This document shows positions 35,471 through 53,264 of a stretch of 64,000 bases of DNA, one piece after another (positions within the stretch are counted from its first letter, which is position 1; each line of letters starts with the position of its first letter). The notes below the pieces were generated by a model. That model was given only the letters and a program-made list of their open reading frames with translations, was not told the origin of the DNA and ran no database searches. Source of the stretch: Takakia lepidozioides (taxonomy: Eukaryota > Streptophyta > Takakiopsida > Takakiales > Takakiaceae). The DNA lies in NCBI GenBank assembly GCA_030704615.1, contig CM060732.1, positions 75,559,053-75,623,052 of the forward strand, given 5' to 3'. The position numbers and the translations under genes are program-made.

Positions 35471-36029
35471 TGAAGAATGAAACCACTCAGCTGGCCTGTA
35501 AACTGAGATTGATCCAAGTCAAGACGGGTCTTCGGAACCCTCTGGTATCAGATCCCAAGGGTAGATTACTTCCGTAAAATACTTCCTTCAAGGAAACATG
35601 AGGCTGTCGTCAAGTGTTGTACCATTCGTCCTAGGGAGTGGCTGCCTCATGCCATAGGCGATTTCCATCATCTATCCAATGTACTCTGTGGCAAAACTTA
35701 CACATATAGCTTAGAGACCCATGAAAGGGACCCTCACCTGCACCCGTCCCAAAAACCACCACATCCAACAGAATGCATGTTAGTGAGGATGTGCAAGGTG
35801 AGTAGCAGGTCTTCACGCTTGCTATCGCTGTCCAACATGCAGATCTAAGCAAGTGAAAGATTGCAAGAGTAACATTAAAGGTGTGACATTGCATAGAACC
35901 TTGAAAGTTTGAGGCAGGCCAGTCTGCGACGTTGCGCATATCCGTTCACGCAACAAGTAATTAGATTCCTCTGATTCTGATGAAGAAGAAGAAGGGAGTG
36001 AGGATGAAAGGAAGAAAGAAGATGCAGGC
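35471..36029. other. Junction region before pol; possible PBS, no gag
   Basis: TGGTATCAGA at 35543-35552 matches the start of the initiator-Met tRNA primer-binding site used by many plant LTR retrotransposons, but no LTR end (CA) adjoins it. An acidic, Glu/Asp/Lys-rich frame (about 35963-36029) leads into the pol ORF. No gag with a CCHC knuckle and no 5' LTR were found, so the element is truncated or rearranged here. Confidence 0.35.
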
Positions 36030-39000
36030 ATGCAAAGTAATGAAGAGACTTTGGCTGAAGTAATATGCCAGACCAAAGCAGAGATTACCATTGGACAGCT
36101 ATTGGCTGTGGCACCTTATTGTAGGCACAGGCTGTATCAAGCAATCAATCGAATTGCCCAGGAGACAGGAAACACAGACCTGAACAGCAAGGTGACCAGT
36201 TATAATGTGAAGCCGGAAGGGCGAGAAACAGTCATGGACTTTGATGATTCTATGCCAGTAATCCAATTGAGAATTGGAAGCACAGAACTAACTGATGTAC
36301 TGATAGATGGAGGTTCTGGAGTAAATATCATGACAGACCAATTAAGGAAGAAGCTTGGTCTAAGTAACATGAAACCATCCCCATTTACAGTAACAATGGC
36401 AGATCAAAGAAGTGTACAGCCATTGGGATTAATAAGAGGAGTTAAGATACGGATACAGAAGATGATCTTTATGATCACAGTAACTGTGTTGAAGATGGAT
36501 GAAGTCATGGAGGCTTACTCCTTATTATTGGGACGTCCGTGGCTGAAACAGGCCAGGGTATTCCATGACTGGAATTCTCAGTTACTAACCGTGCATAATG
36601 GGATACACGAGATACAAATTACCACAAAGAAATCTAGTAGATTACCTGCTACAAGAAGACCTCGAGGAGTCAGAGAGTATGACTGGAGAGGAGGACTGGA
36701 TGAGGAGCAGGAAGCTACCCTATTTGCTGCACACCTAGAGTGGGAGCAGGTTGCAGAGATGCGGCTGGAAAGCCTAAGTTGTTTAAGAGGTATCTGCTGT
36801 GGTGTAGTGACAGCAACACCAACTGAAGAGGAAACCAGCAGTTACCCATCACATTTCTATGAAGAAAGAGAAGGAGAAATGGAAATCCTAGAGGAACCAG
36901 CCACTGTGAGCTTACAGGATGAAGTGGTGACTGGTTGGACAATCACAGCTGATGAGCAAGTGAGGGAAGTGAATGTGGGAACTAAAGAGGAACCGAGGAT
37001 GGTGAAAGTAGGAGCTGATTTGGAGCCGGAATTCTTTGAAGAAGCTAAAAGCTTGTTCATCAAATACAGAGATGTATTTGCTTGGAGCTATGAGGATCTA
37101 AAAGGGATACCACCTGAAGTCTGTCAGCATAAGATTGAACTAGAACCAGGGTCAGTACCAATCAAGCAGGCGAGGTACAGAATGAATCCCAACTACGCAC
37201 AGAAGGTTGGAGAAGAGATTAAGAAGTTGGCTGAGGCTAAGTTTATATACCCAATAGAGTATACAACTTGGTTGTCACCCATTGTTATAGTTCCCAAGAA
37301 GAATGGCAAACTAAGAGTATGTGTGAACTACAAGAAGCTGAATGCTTGTACGAAGAAATATCCTTTCCCTTTGCCATTCACAGAAGCAGTATTAGGCACT
37401 GTGGCAGGCCATGAGATGTACTCATTCATGGATGGCTTCAGTGGTTATAATCAAGTGCAAGTGGCAGAAGAAGACCAAGGAAAAACAGCTTTCATCACAG
37501 ACTGGGGTGCTTATGCATACAAAGTTATGCCCTTTGGACTTTGTAATGCACCAGCGACCTTTCAGAGAGTGATAAGTGAATCTTTTCATGAGTATCTGGA
37601 TGATTTCATACAGGTATTCTTGGATGATTTCAGTGTGTACAGCTCTAAGAATGAGCACTTACATAAATTGGAGTTATGTCTGGCCAGATGCAAGATGAGA
37701 GGTCTGGGCCTGAATCCAGAGAAGTGTACTTTCTGTGTGAACTCAGGGTTGCTTCTGGGACACATTGTGTGTAAGAAGGGACTTCTTGTGGATCCCAGGA
37801 AGACAGAGTCCATTAAAGCCTCTCCACCACCAGTGAATGTTAAGAGTCTAAGGAGATTCCTTGGGCAAACCAGTTATTACAGAAGATTTGTCAAAAGGTA
37901 TGCACAAATAGCAGCACCATTGAGCAAGCTACTGAAGAAAGATGCAGTGTTTGCCTGGACAGCTGAATGTCAACAGGCGTTTGAGGAACTTACACTGTCA
38001 GTAACAACTACACTTGTGCTGATTAACCCTCACTGGCATGTAGTATTTCATGTTCACTGCGATGCATCAGGAGAAGCGTTGGGAGCGGTGTTAGCCCAGA
38101 ATGTTACAGGAAATATAGATTCACCTGTGTACTATGCTAGCAAGTTGATGAACAGTGCTGAAAGGAACTATAGCACAACGGAAAGAGAAGCATTGGCAAT
38201 GATCTATGCAGTGAAGAAATTCAGGCATTACCTGTTGGGCAAGAAGTTTATGTTCTATGTGGATCACCAGGCTCTGATATACCTGGTAAACAAACCTCTG
38301 ATAAGCGGAAGAATAACAAGATGGTTGATAATCTTGCACGAGTTTGAGTTTGAGGTTGTTTACAAGCCTGGGAGACTGCATCTTGTGGCGGATCACTTGT
38401 CACGGTTATCAACAGGAGAACCAGCCACAGGAATAGATGATCAATTACCAGATGCGAGTCTATTTGCAGTGGAGGTGCATGGAAGTGCAGATGACTGGTT
38501 AGATTGGCAGTGGCCAATCAGATACTACCTTGCTCATGGTCAGTGCCCACCTAGTTATGGTAAGGAGCAGAGGAAGAGAATCGCTATCAAAGCTTTATCT
38601 TATACTATGGTAGGAAGCAGAATGTATAAGCTAGGACCTGATGGAGTACTAAAACGATGCTTGTACCACCATGAAGTAAATAAAGTTTTGGAGGAAGTTC
38701 ATAAAGGAGTGGCTGGAGGTCATTTTGGAGAAGAGACTACCAGTAGGAAGATACTACTCGCAGGTTACTGGTGGCCTACTTTGTTCAAAGATGTACACGA
38801 GTATTGTCAGAGTTGTGATGAATGTCAGAGGCTAGGACCTTTGCAGAGATCTGGAAGGATGGCCTTGCATCCTACAATGCCTACGGAACCATTTCAGAAA
38901 TGGGGACTAGACTTTGTTGGACCAATTAACCCACCAGCCAAGAATACACGGAACAGGTACATAATTACAGCCACTGATTATACTACGAAGTGGGTGGAAG

Positions 39001-39560
39001 CTAAAGCTTTGAGGGACAACACAGCCAAGTCCACAGCAAGGTTCCTGTATGAGAACATACTTACACGATTTGGCTGTCCCTTAGAATTTATCAGTGATCA
39101 GGGAAGTCACTTCATGAATGAGACCATTGAGTTGTTGACTAAAGAGTTCATGATTGTGCATAGAAAGAGTACAACATATTACCCATAGGGTAATGGGCAG
39201 GCAGAGGCTACCAACAAAATACTATGTACTATCTTGGCTAAGATAGTCAATGCAAACAGAACGGATTGGGATACAAAGCTGCTGACAGCTTTGTGGTCAT
39301 ACAGGACTTCATATAAAGTCACCACTAAGTATACACCATTCCAATTAGTTTATGGTATGGAAGCCTTACTTCCAGTGGAATTCCTGTTACCTACCATGAG
39401 AACGGAGTGGGGAAAGAGAATGGAATTGCAAGATTCCATTAAGGTCAGGAAACATGAATTATACCATGTGGAAGAAGTACGTGCTGATGCAGCGTGGAAG
39501 TCAGGGCGCGACACACAGCTGAGAAGGAAGTGCAATAACAGGTGTCATCAAGAAAGATGA
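36030..39560 (+). mobile_element. pol: Ty3/gypsy pol polyprotein: protease, RT, RNase H, integrase
   Basis: A 1,052-codon frame (36030-39188) continues in frame to 39560 after a single TAG at 39186-39188. Domain order: retropepsin with DGGSG (residues 93-97), reverse transcriptase with the FLDD catalytic box (about residue 530), RNase H with DASGEALGAVLAQ (about 677), the integrase HHCC finger (HKGVAGGHF ... CQSCDECQ, about 890-930), then the DDE core (LDFVGP about 961, SDQGSHF about 1021). The order RT-RNase H-integrase defines Ty3/gypsy. The TAG sits where related integrases have Gln in YYPQGNGQAE, just before the third catalytic residue (Glu), so the protein as read is inactive. No chromodomain is seen at its C-terminus. 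It reads on the same strand as the ORF and LTR that follow. Confidence 0.95.
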
Positions 39561-39602
39561 CAAGAATGGCCGTCAAAATACCTAATCAGCGCGTCAAATT
39601 GG

Positions 39603-42600
39603 ATGAAAGACGGGCCCATTAATGAATACGGAAAAAGGGGAACGGAACAAACGGCAAGTACAGAAAAGCGAAATTCTTGTCACATGTGTGATCCTAGTGG
39701 ACTATCCAGCAGGGAAAGTCCACTAAAGAAAATGAAATCTAAAATCCAGTCACAGCGGTTACAGCCAATAGAAAGCCAGAGAAATGATCAAAAAATTGGA
39801 GGGAAATTAAGCGCAAGAGGCGGCGTCGTTCTGAGTAACGGGCGTCTCGACGAGACAAACCATCAATGCTATAGCTTGGAAACTATGGAGGAACTAACAG
39901 ACTATACGCTCGCAATATTACTTACGCAGTGGCATAGACACGAAAGAACAGAGCGGAGCTTTTCTCTTGATCGATGCTTGCAAGCTCCACAGGCTTACAA
40001 GAAATTACCCATAGATTTTTGTGGCAACCATACGTTTATGCTTTGTGCACTACAGGCATTTCTGCAGTTGTTACAGCCAAAACATTTCTGTGGGTCTAAA
40101 ATGAAGAGAGTGAGAGGAATGGAGGAAATCAGGGTGAAGAGCACCACAATTCTGCAGAAACAAACGATTGCTACCCCACAGGCGATACAGATACTGAAGG
40201 AACTGAGATTGCAAGGATTGCAAAGCATAGATTGGACATTGCACCATAGACAGTACATGTTACAATTCTTGCAGAACTTTGAGCCAAGGACAGGAACAAC
40301 AACGGTGAAGGGAGTTGAATTAGTAATTACTCCCCTATACCTCCAGCAATTGTTTCGATTGCCAACAGGTCAGGTGCATGTGGAGGAGCACAGGGCAAGA
40401 CTGCAAATAGGGGACTTATTCCAAGAAGGAAGTTTATTTAAAACTCAAGGTTATGCTTGTACCAAGGCCGTGTACCCAGGGCTAAAGGAGGTAGGCCAGG
40501 TATTGAACGTTCTGATTGCCATGAAACAGAACCAATAGTATTTGAGCAGATCCTTCACGGAGGAAATACTCAAAGCCCTGAAAGGACAAGAGGTAGAATG
40601 GGCGGACATAATGTACAACGCACTGGTGGAGGAGATGAAAAGATTACAAGGTACTACCGCAAAGTCTCCTATCATAGTGTCTGGCCCAATCATTGCTCAA
40701 ATAATTCTTGATTCTGGCATACTTGATGCGCAAGAAAGAAAGGAGATGGGAGTGTTTGAGCCAGAAACCACTGCAATGGAAGAGCAAGGCTCTTCACACA
40801 GTGAGGGTGGACTAGCAGGGCAACCCGAGACTAAGAGGCAGAGACGGGGAAAGACTGTAGTGGCGGATCCACTGGCTTCATGGATTCCGCATGATAATGT
40901 TTCCCAAGCTCATGTGCAGGAAGGGGGCACAGCAGAACAGAGAACTGCTATTACTGGAAGCAGGACCTTCAGAGAGGGAAGAGGAAGTTACTTCAGTATC
41001 ACAGCCATCACAGCCAGCTGATCGGCTTGTCACAAGGTTACAAGTTGTCCATGCAGCTCAACCAGAAATAATTGATTTGGAAAAAGAAGGGTTAGATATT
41101 CCAACTACAGAACAGATAGTGGCAGAAATTGAAAAAGGGGACCTTCTCTATGAATATTCTGGTCTGGTCAAGGAGACAGAGATTCCAGAGGTGCAACAGT
41201 TGCCCAAGGGAAATCCTGAGGTGCATATAATACACACACCTGTGTCGGAGGTACCACAGGTAGAATGTCAAGACACTGCAGCACCGGTGATGGATGAAGT
41301 GGTTCAGGAAGAAAATCCGGTGGGACAATGGCCTGAGTGGTTCGTGAGACATCACACGGTTGAGGATCAGGAGGAACAGCAGCAACCTCACCATGATGAC
41401 CCTCAACAGGCAATGCTGATGAGTTCCATAGGCATGACACTTAATTTGTTGGGGACTTATGTCAAATCCCATGTTCCAACTACCCAATTGACAGCCTTGA
41501 GAGAGGAACTCAGGAAGGAGTTTGAGGCTCGACTAGCCACTGAGTGTGCAAACAAGGTTGATGAAGAGGTCACTCTCAAGATGCAGCAGGACTTGGAAAA
41601 TACAGAAGCGGCTTTGCAATTGGCCAAGGAACAATTGATTGAGGCAGGCCTCGCGCAAGACCAGTTGCACGAAGCACATAAGCAACAGCTATACCAAATG
41701 CAGGTGCAACATGAAACCAAGTTGCAAGAAGTGAATGCACTACATACGGAGTTGCAGACAGTGCATGAAAGGATGGCGATACAATGTGCTACATTCACAA
41801 CTATGCTTGACCAATCTACAAAAGAAATAAACAGTCAAGCGGAAAAATGTACAAAGGCAGAAGCAGAGAATGTTGAGCAAATGAACCTCATTGTCGATAT
41901 GAAGAATACAATCTGTCGCAATGAGGATACTTTCAAGCAATACAAGCAGATTGAAGCTGATCAAGAGAAGTACATCCTGGAGTTGCAACAAACGCTCGTG
42001 GCCAATAGAAATGAAATCTTGGTCACTAACAAGGCTTGGAAGGAAGCTAATAATCTACTTGCTGCCTATGCGAATTTGGTTGAACCTCATGCGAAGCGCA
42101 TGGAGGCTTTACAACAGCAGTTAGAAGTGTACAAACTCAGAGAGGAGCACACTCTCAGAGGAACCACAAGCAACTTGGTGGATAACAACCTTATGTAGGT
42201 CTGGTTAGCACAAGGGCCAGTGGAGGGCAAAGCACCACGAAAGCTCACCCAAAGCGAGATGAATGAGCTCAGACTGCAAGTGCAAAACATTGCCACAACT
42301 ACTATAGACAATGTCTATAGTAGAATAGCAGAGTTACAGGAGGATGTAGACGGACTGCAGACTCAAGTGGAGGACCTCACTTCAAATATCGACAAAAGAG
42401 TCTATATCCCTCAGGAACAGCTAATGGCTTCTTATTTACAAGCCAGAACTTTGGCTTTTCAGTCTTCATAGGAGGTGCAGGAGATGCCAATGATACAAGA
42501 GCCAGTACCACCAACACCACAACAAGTCACTGTACCAGTAGCTGAACCTGTTGTTACTACAACCACACCACAGCCACCACAGCCTGAGGTATGGGGCAAT

Positions 42601-43650
42601 GCTGCTTTTAACCCACCTAAAACTCCAGCTGCAAGGGAGTACAGTAGGGCTATGATTATGCCCTTCAACCAAATTCCCATCATGTTGGATTTAGCTTGGA
42701 AAGAATTTAGTCATCCGCAGTCATTCACACATTACTACCAAATCATGCGTATTTGGCTGCCAGTGGCAACTAGGACTAAAGTTCTTCCGAACAATCGACA
42801 TATTGAGGATCATCACTTTGCACAATACTGGCATGAGGCAAGTACAATGTTGAAGGAATTAATTGCCTTCCAAGTTGTACATGGATTCATTTATACCAAG
42901 ACCAAGGAGGTAGCAAGTATTGTCATGGGATGCGGGTTATACTACGCTGCTTGTTTTCTGGTACGTTATCACATTGAGCAGCACAAGATGCAATCGCGCT
43001 TTCTGAGTTATTCCAGTGGGGATCATTAGATCTTACCTTCAGTGCCACCTCATATGTACCTATATGAGGCAAAAGTTATGATGCAAAAGGATTCTCAAAT
43101 TCGTTCATGGTTTCAAGCGGCCTGGAACAATTTGTCAACACAGAAATTCGGCATTGATGATATTTTCTATAAGGGACATGTGGCATGGAAATACTTGCAC
43201 GGTGCACAAGTAATTGGTACCCCACTCACCTGGACTGACAAGGAACTCAGTGTCTTCACCAATTTTGCTGTTCAGCGTTTACAACAAATTGTAAAATATA
43301 AACTTCCAGACATGGTAGGACAACATTGTATGCCCCAGAGGATTCCACAGAAAGTTCGACAATTAAAACACCTGAGAGGCGATGAGGATTCTGATACAAC
43401 TGTTTCTTCAGCGGATTCTTTTGACATGGGAGAAGACTATGCAATTCAGATGGCAGAGAAGAAGCGACGGGGGTCTCCTATGCCTGAAAGGTTACCTCGA
43501 TATCAGCCTCCAGAGGGCCTCACTTATCCTGGTAGTGTTCAAACATCTTAAACCAGTGACAGACCTCGGGCTCGTACACACAGTCCGCCACGAAACTCTC
43601 AACGTCAGAAAGGTGCTCACTCACAAAGGTTTGCTAATCGCAATCAGTAA
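39603..43650 (+). mobile_element. Third ORF of the Ty3 element, coiled-coil protein, interrupted by stops
   Basis: Between pol and the polypurine tract about 1,350 codons are open except for in-frame TAGs at 40536, 42196, 42469 and 43027, a TAA at 43549 and one frame change between about 40900 and 41000. The first part (39603-41020) has no recognised domain and ends in a basic KRQRRGKT stretch. The second (about 40950-42195) is acidic and then forms a long Gln/Glu-rich coiled coil (about 41500-42170). The third (42475-43549) is Pro-rich, then globular (FNPPKTPAAREYSRAM ...), and ends in an Arg/Ser/Gln-rich tail. No CCHC knuckle, signal peptide or membrane span was seen, so it resembles neither gag nor a classical envelope-like protein. 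Function unknown. Confidence 0.7.
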
Positions 43651-43670
43651 CCGTGAGGACACGGCTTTTT

Positions 43671-43687
43671 GAGAGGGGAAGGGGTAA
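43671..43687 (+). other. Polypurine tract of the Ty3 element
   Basis: GAGAGGGGAAGGGGTAA lies directly before the TGTTAG start of the LTR. It is the expected plus-strand primer position for reverse transcription and follows the end of the third ORF by about 20 bases. Confidence 0.75.
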
Positions 43688-44542
43688 TGTTAGAGGACTG
43701 TCTGGGACTTAGACACTTATACGGGATCTGTAGGGTACCCTTAATTTTTGCACAGACTGAGACCAACAGGAGCCTTAGGGGTGATAACAACGCACTGTAG
43801 AGGGGGGTTACACAGTCCGTCACAGTCGTCACAGCCGACACAGCCACACAGCCAGTCACAGCCGACACAGCCAGACACAGTTAGCACAGCTCGTCACAGC
43901 CCGACACAGCCATCACAGCCAACACAGTCCGTCACAGCCGACACAGCCACACAGCCAGTCACAGCCCGACACAGCCAAACACAGTCGCACAGCCAGTCAC
44001 AGCCCATCACAGTTTCACACAGCCAGTCACAGCTTGACACAGCTGTCACGACCATAGGGAACGGAGAGCAGGACAGGGAACGACTGTGGGGAACAACACC
44101 TGCAAATGGAACATGTTAGTTCACGGACGATGGTTAGTGAGGGAAACGGTTAGAGCCACAGGTAGGAAGATAAAGGGAGAAGCAAGGACTGAGAAGGAGA
44201 CATATTCTTGGAAGCACTTCACGGGGAACGCTTCTTGGTCATGCATGAGAGGAGATCAGGCGGAGAGCAAGAACGGGAGCAAGGATGGAGAGCACGGTGA
44301 AGGAGGAAAGATGATTAGTAGATGATTGTTATATGCAAAGATGTAGTGATATTGTAGAGCAGATTAGAGACACAATGGCTTCGGCCTGATACCTGATAAA
44401 TCATAATCTGATACTTATACGATACAATCACACTGTGTAGAGAGATCTGAGTGAAGCTGTGGAATGAATGGATGAGTTGATGGAATCCGATAGATTGATG
44501 AAGCAAACTGATACTTAATTATCAATGGTAAGGTAGCTAACA
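43688..44542 (+). mobile_element. 3' LTR of the Ty3 element, with internal minisatellite
   Basis: The sequence begins TGTTAG at 43688 and ends CTAACA at 44542, a 6-base inverted terminal match of TG...CA type over 855 bp, immediately after the polypurine tract. Inside, 43810-44045 is a minisatellite built on CACAGCC(A)GTCACAGCC and ACACAGCC words. That minisatellite explains the 123-codon ORF at 43748-44119, which should not be taken as a gene. A 5' LTR partner was not found in the window, so the right limit rests only on the inverted end match. Confidence 0.65.
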
Positions 44543-44689
44543 TGAATGCGGAAAGGGAAACAAATAGGAAACACCCCCATGATACACTAGCTGTAGGTCA
44601 TGACTGATTGTTCTGCGCGGGCTAAGTACTTAGAGATTTCCAACTCTTCTATCTTGGAGTTTTCACCTCGGATAGCGAAGGGATGGGTG

Positions 44690-44970
44690 AGTAAAAGCCG
44701 CGCGACAGAGTTGTATCATCCATCGAATATTTCATGGAGAGTTTCCGTACCACCTCCATCAATCGAAGTCAATTAGGAAATCGAGTATGAAGTCGACGAA
44801 GTCATAGACTCTCGCATCAAGTATAAACGTCTTGAGTATTTCATACATTGGAAAGGCTACGACATCAGCGTACGAACGTGGGAACCTTCATCCAACCTCG
44901 CCAATGCATCTGACAAAGTCCACGAGTTTCATCAACGATATCAAACTAAGCCCCGAGCTACAGGTCAATA
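44690..44970 (+). mobile_element. Chromodomain end of a second Ty3 element (chromovirus)
   Basis: A short frame reads LYHPSNISWRVSVPPPSIEV, then TAG (44774), then EIEYEVDEVIDSRIKYKRLE and YFIHWKGYD ... TWEPSSNL and HEFHQRY to a TAA at about 44969. This is the C-terminus of a chromovirus integrase with its chromodomain, which directs integration to marked chromatin. The aromatic positions Y, W and the W of TWEP are kept. The rest of pol is absent: the 3' LTR of the preceding element abuts it at 44542. So it is a separate, truncated element. Confidence 0.8.
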
Positions 44971-45534
44971 AGACGTCACAACGATGATGTCAGTCAAGTT
45001 AGCTTCAAGGTGAAGACTCCACATTCATACACGCTAATGAGAGAGGAGCACCACACATCAGTATATGTAGGTACACTTCCAGCACTCTTGCATCTTGTAT
45101 TGACAGCATGGAGTCACATGAACAAGATATACATTGGAGCTATCGCTTACCCAACTACCAGATCAGCCGTTCCGACCTTCAACATCACGCCAACGCTCTC
45201 GAGACGATGGGCCATCAATGCGACGCGTACTTCCTCGTCTGGACCCCGTACAACGGTAAGTTGAGCCTACTCGAAGTCTGATAATCCTGTTGGAGGTTGA
45301 GGCTTTGAACCCAGAGGGCAACGATGAAGGCAACTTCGAAAATCAGAATGCTCAAATCACTACGTGGTCCTAAGTTCAAGATGTTGGACACTATCAATGG
45401 TTGCAGGGACCTGTAAATCGTTTGAGTCAAGAACGAAGAGCCGAATACTTGGCAAATACCATTCGCCGGATTTTGGATTTTCTCCAACTCTAAGCAAGTC
45501 CAAGATTTTACCGCTCCTCGAGGAACTTGACGCT

Positions 45535-46030
45535 AGAGGAGAGGGTGATGTCACGGACATAGCCCAGAGGATTTTACCATGAGTAGAAGTTACCAAGTTA
45601 TCATGTTACCGAAAGTTATCATGATCTACTATGATTTATCATAAATTACCATAAATTATCAGGTTACCAAGAGTTTATCAAATTATCGAGAGTAACTTGG
45701 GAAACTACTCAGGAAGCTTCCTTTGGAGGAAACTTCTCCATCAAGATATCTCATTTGTTTAAGGAAACTTCTCTATAAAAAAACCTCCATTAGGGAAGCT
45801 TCTTAGGGAACTTTCTAGTAGCCAGTATATATGGGAGACGAGACTGGACACTCTTCAGTCTCGCCAACACAAGTTCAGGCTACTCTTGTTTCTAGTCCCA
45901 ATACTCCAGTTCAGCTTTCAATACTCTAGCCAAGTTTCCAGTATCTTGTACTCCAGTCCAGTTTCCAGCATTCCAGTATTCAAGTCGAGTTCCAGTATCT
46001 TGTACTCTTGTCCATTGTTATAAATATCAT
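45535..46030 (+). mobile_element. Probable polypurine tract and 3' LTR of the chromovirus remnant
   Basis: AGAGGAGAGGG (45535-45545) is followed by TGATGTCACGGACATAGCCC, the position and form expected for a polypurine tract and LTR start downstream of the chromodomain. The following AT-rich stretch has a TATATATGGG at about 45823 and repeated CTCTTG/CCAGT words. The LTR end could not be fixed and no second copy is present, so the right limit is approximate. Confidence 0.4.
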
Positions 46031-47291
46031 CTTGATTCATGTTTACCCATCATGCATTCGGCCATGCCGATCTTGACTTCTTGTCTACTCTTGTACCTCT
46101 AGTCTGATCTCTTGTTTGTGTTCAGTTATGTTGTCGTTCTTGATAGTGGGGATAAGATAGAAGAAGAAGAAGACTTCGGCCAAATGCGGCATACCTAAGA
46201 GCCACTTTGTCTTGCAGCTACTGTCTCATTTCGATGGTGGGCCCTATAAGAATGGAGGGTGCTAACGCACGTATACTATTGAGTCTCTCTAAGTGTGGCT
46301 GTGCTCGAGTTTGCGTTTGTTGGTAATGATGACTGTAAGGTGAATGGCTTTGAAGATTGATGGATAGTAACAGTAGGTGGTTTAAAGTTTTTGTGCATAA
46401 CATATAGACTAGCATTGTGGATGTCACCTCTTGTTCCGGCTGTGATAACTGTTAAAGGGCCAGTATTCTGGACACCCGTACCTCCCAATGGATCCTAATG
46501 GAGGATGGGGGGGACATATTTTTTGCGTTTAGTAAAGATGGTTGTGTTTGGGTATCGGTCATGACAATAGGTGAATTCAATAAAATGGATGACAAGATTG
46601 TTTGACGGAGTGATATGGGGGTTGATGTTGGTAGGTAATCGTGTGACTAGTAGTATGTATGGGCGTAGTATGGCTGGGCAGTTATATGGTGTGATAGGGC
46701 AATGACATGGTAGCAGCCATGTTGGAACTATATGGTCTTGGGGTCGCCTTGGTAAATGTCAGCATTAATACGATAATTATATCAGGTGTTAGTATGTTTC
46801 ATGATGAGTTTGTGGATTTGTCATACGGTCTGGTTATGTCTAGTGATTCGTGGCCCATGTATATAGGATGGGTGCAATGGCTCAGTAGTTGGGGCAGGTA
46901 TGTTGGGCCAGTGGGGAGTGTGTGCACAGGGCAGAATGACGATGGGTATTTGACGAGATTATTGTGCACATCTATATTTGAGTGTTTGTTTTATTTGGAC
47001 ATCTCTAGGCATTTGGTCAATAGTCTCGTCATCATATTAGTTGATTGTTCGGGAGTTATCTAGCAGGGTTCCACCGTGAGAACAAGCCTCCTGGCAGCCT
47101 TCGGGCACTCTAGGGTTTTAATTTTTTTCGCTCAATAATGCGAATAAAGTCTTAAGGGCTACCTCCATTTTTAAAAAGAAAAAAAACTAAAATATTAGTT
47201 GAAATTCAAAATGGAAGTTCAATCTAAATCTTAAAGTTATAAAAATATTTTATAATTTGTTGTTTAAAAAAACTCAATGCTTAGCCGTTCA
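46031..47291. other. Upstream region of MetAP2, no gene recognised
   Basis: An ORF of 118 codons (46707-47063) and shorter ones have no recognised family. Part of this stretch may still belong to the LTR that starts near 45546; the rest is intergenic. Confidence 0.4.
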
Positions 47292-47480
47292 TGTTTCGGA
47301 CTGACAACCAGCATATAGCCCAGTGGTAGTGGGCACATACCACGTTGGAGTGGTTGTGGGTTCAAAGCATCGTCTGGTGTGTCATGAAGGTGTCCACCTT
47401 CCTGCTGGAAGGCAGTAGTCCTTCGGGGTCAAGTGACACCATAAGTTAGGCTCCCTCATATTTTTTTCTTGTTTCGGACT
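47292..47480 (+). mobile_element. tRNA-derived SINE with 11-bp target duplication
   Basis: The body at 47303-47469 (167 bp) is flanked by the direct repeat TGTTTCGGACT at 47292-47302 and 47470-47480. Near its 5' end is TAGCCCAGTGGT, an RNA polymerase III A box (TRGCNNAGYGG). About 35 bases later comes GTGGGTTCAAAGC, a B box (GGTTCRANNCC), as in tRNA-derived plant SINEs. The 3' end is a T-rich run (ATATTTTTTTCT). It lies about 350 bp upstream of the MetAP2 start. Confidence 0.82.
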
Positions 47481-47826
47481 TCAACCACTGAAGTTTTGGC
47501 CTCGAGTAATAAACTAATAAATCATTTCAGGTATTATCTTGATAGGCAGGTATTAAGTGGGGAAGGTACATGAGGAGAAAACAATCGTCGCCTGGTCTCA
47601 GGCTCCTTAGGGAGGAGCCAATAAAAATAGATGTTCACATACTTTTCCACATAGGTAAGGTCGGGCCAAATATATGAACAGGTATGGCAGAATAATGAGT
47701 TGAAGAAACTGCTTCATCCGGACTGGAGGTTCGTCATCCATCACCACTAGAAATCCTAGGGTTGAGGCTGTGCTAATCCGCGCGGGATGCCCAGCAAACA
47801 CCACAGATTCTGCGATAGTGCACGCC

Positions 47827-53264
<5,438 letters not shown>

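Noticed and set aside
35543-35556. Primer-binding site of the Ty3 element
   Set aside because: Ten bases match the Met-tRNA type, but no LTR end adjoins it and gag is absent, so it is reported only as possible.
36030-43650. TAG read as glutamine (altered genetic code, as in some ulvophyte algae) to explain the many in-frame TAGs
   Set aside because: The V-ATPase subunit c gene ends at its conserved length with TAA, the G-patch gene ends with TAG and MetAP2 ends with TGA. TGA and frameshifts also interrupt the elements. Standard code plus decay is simpler.
43748-44119. 123-codon Ser/Gln/Thr-rich ORF
   Set aside because: It is a translation of the CACAGCC minisatellite in the LTR.
46707-47063. 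118-codon hydrophobic ORF
   Set aside because: No family resemblance, no splice support and no homologous block; likely chance.
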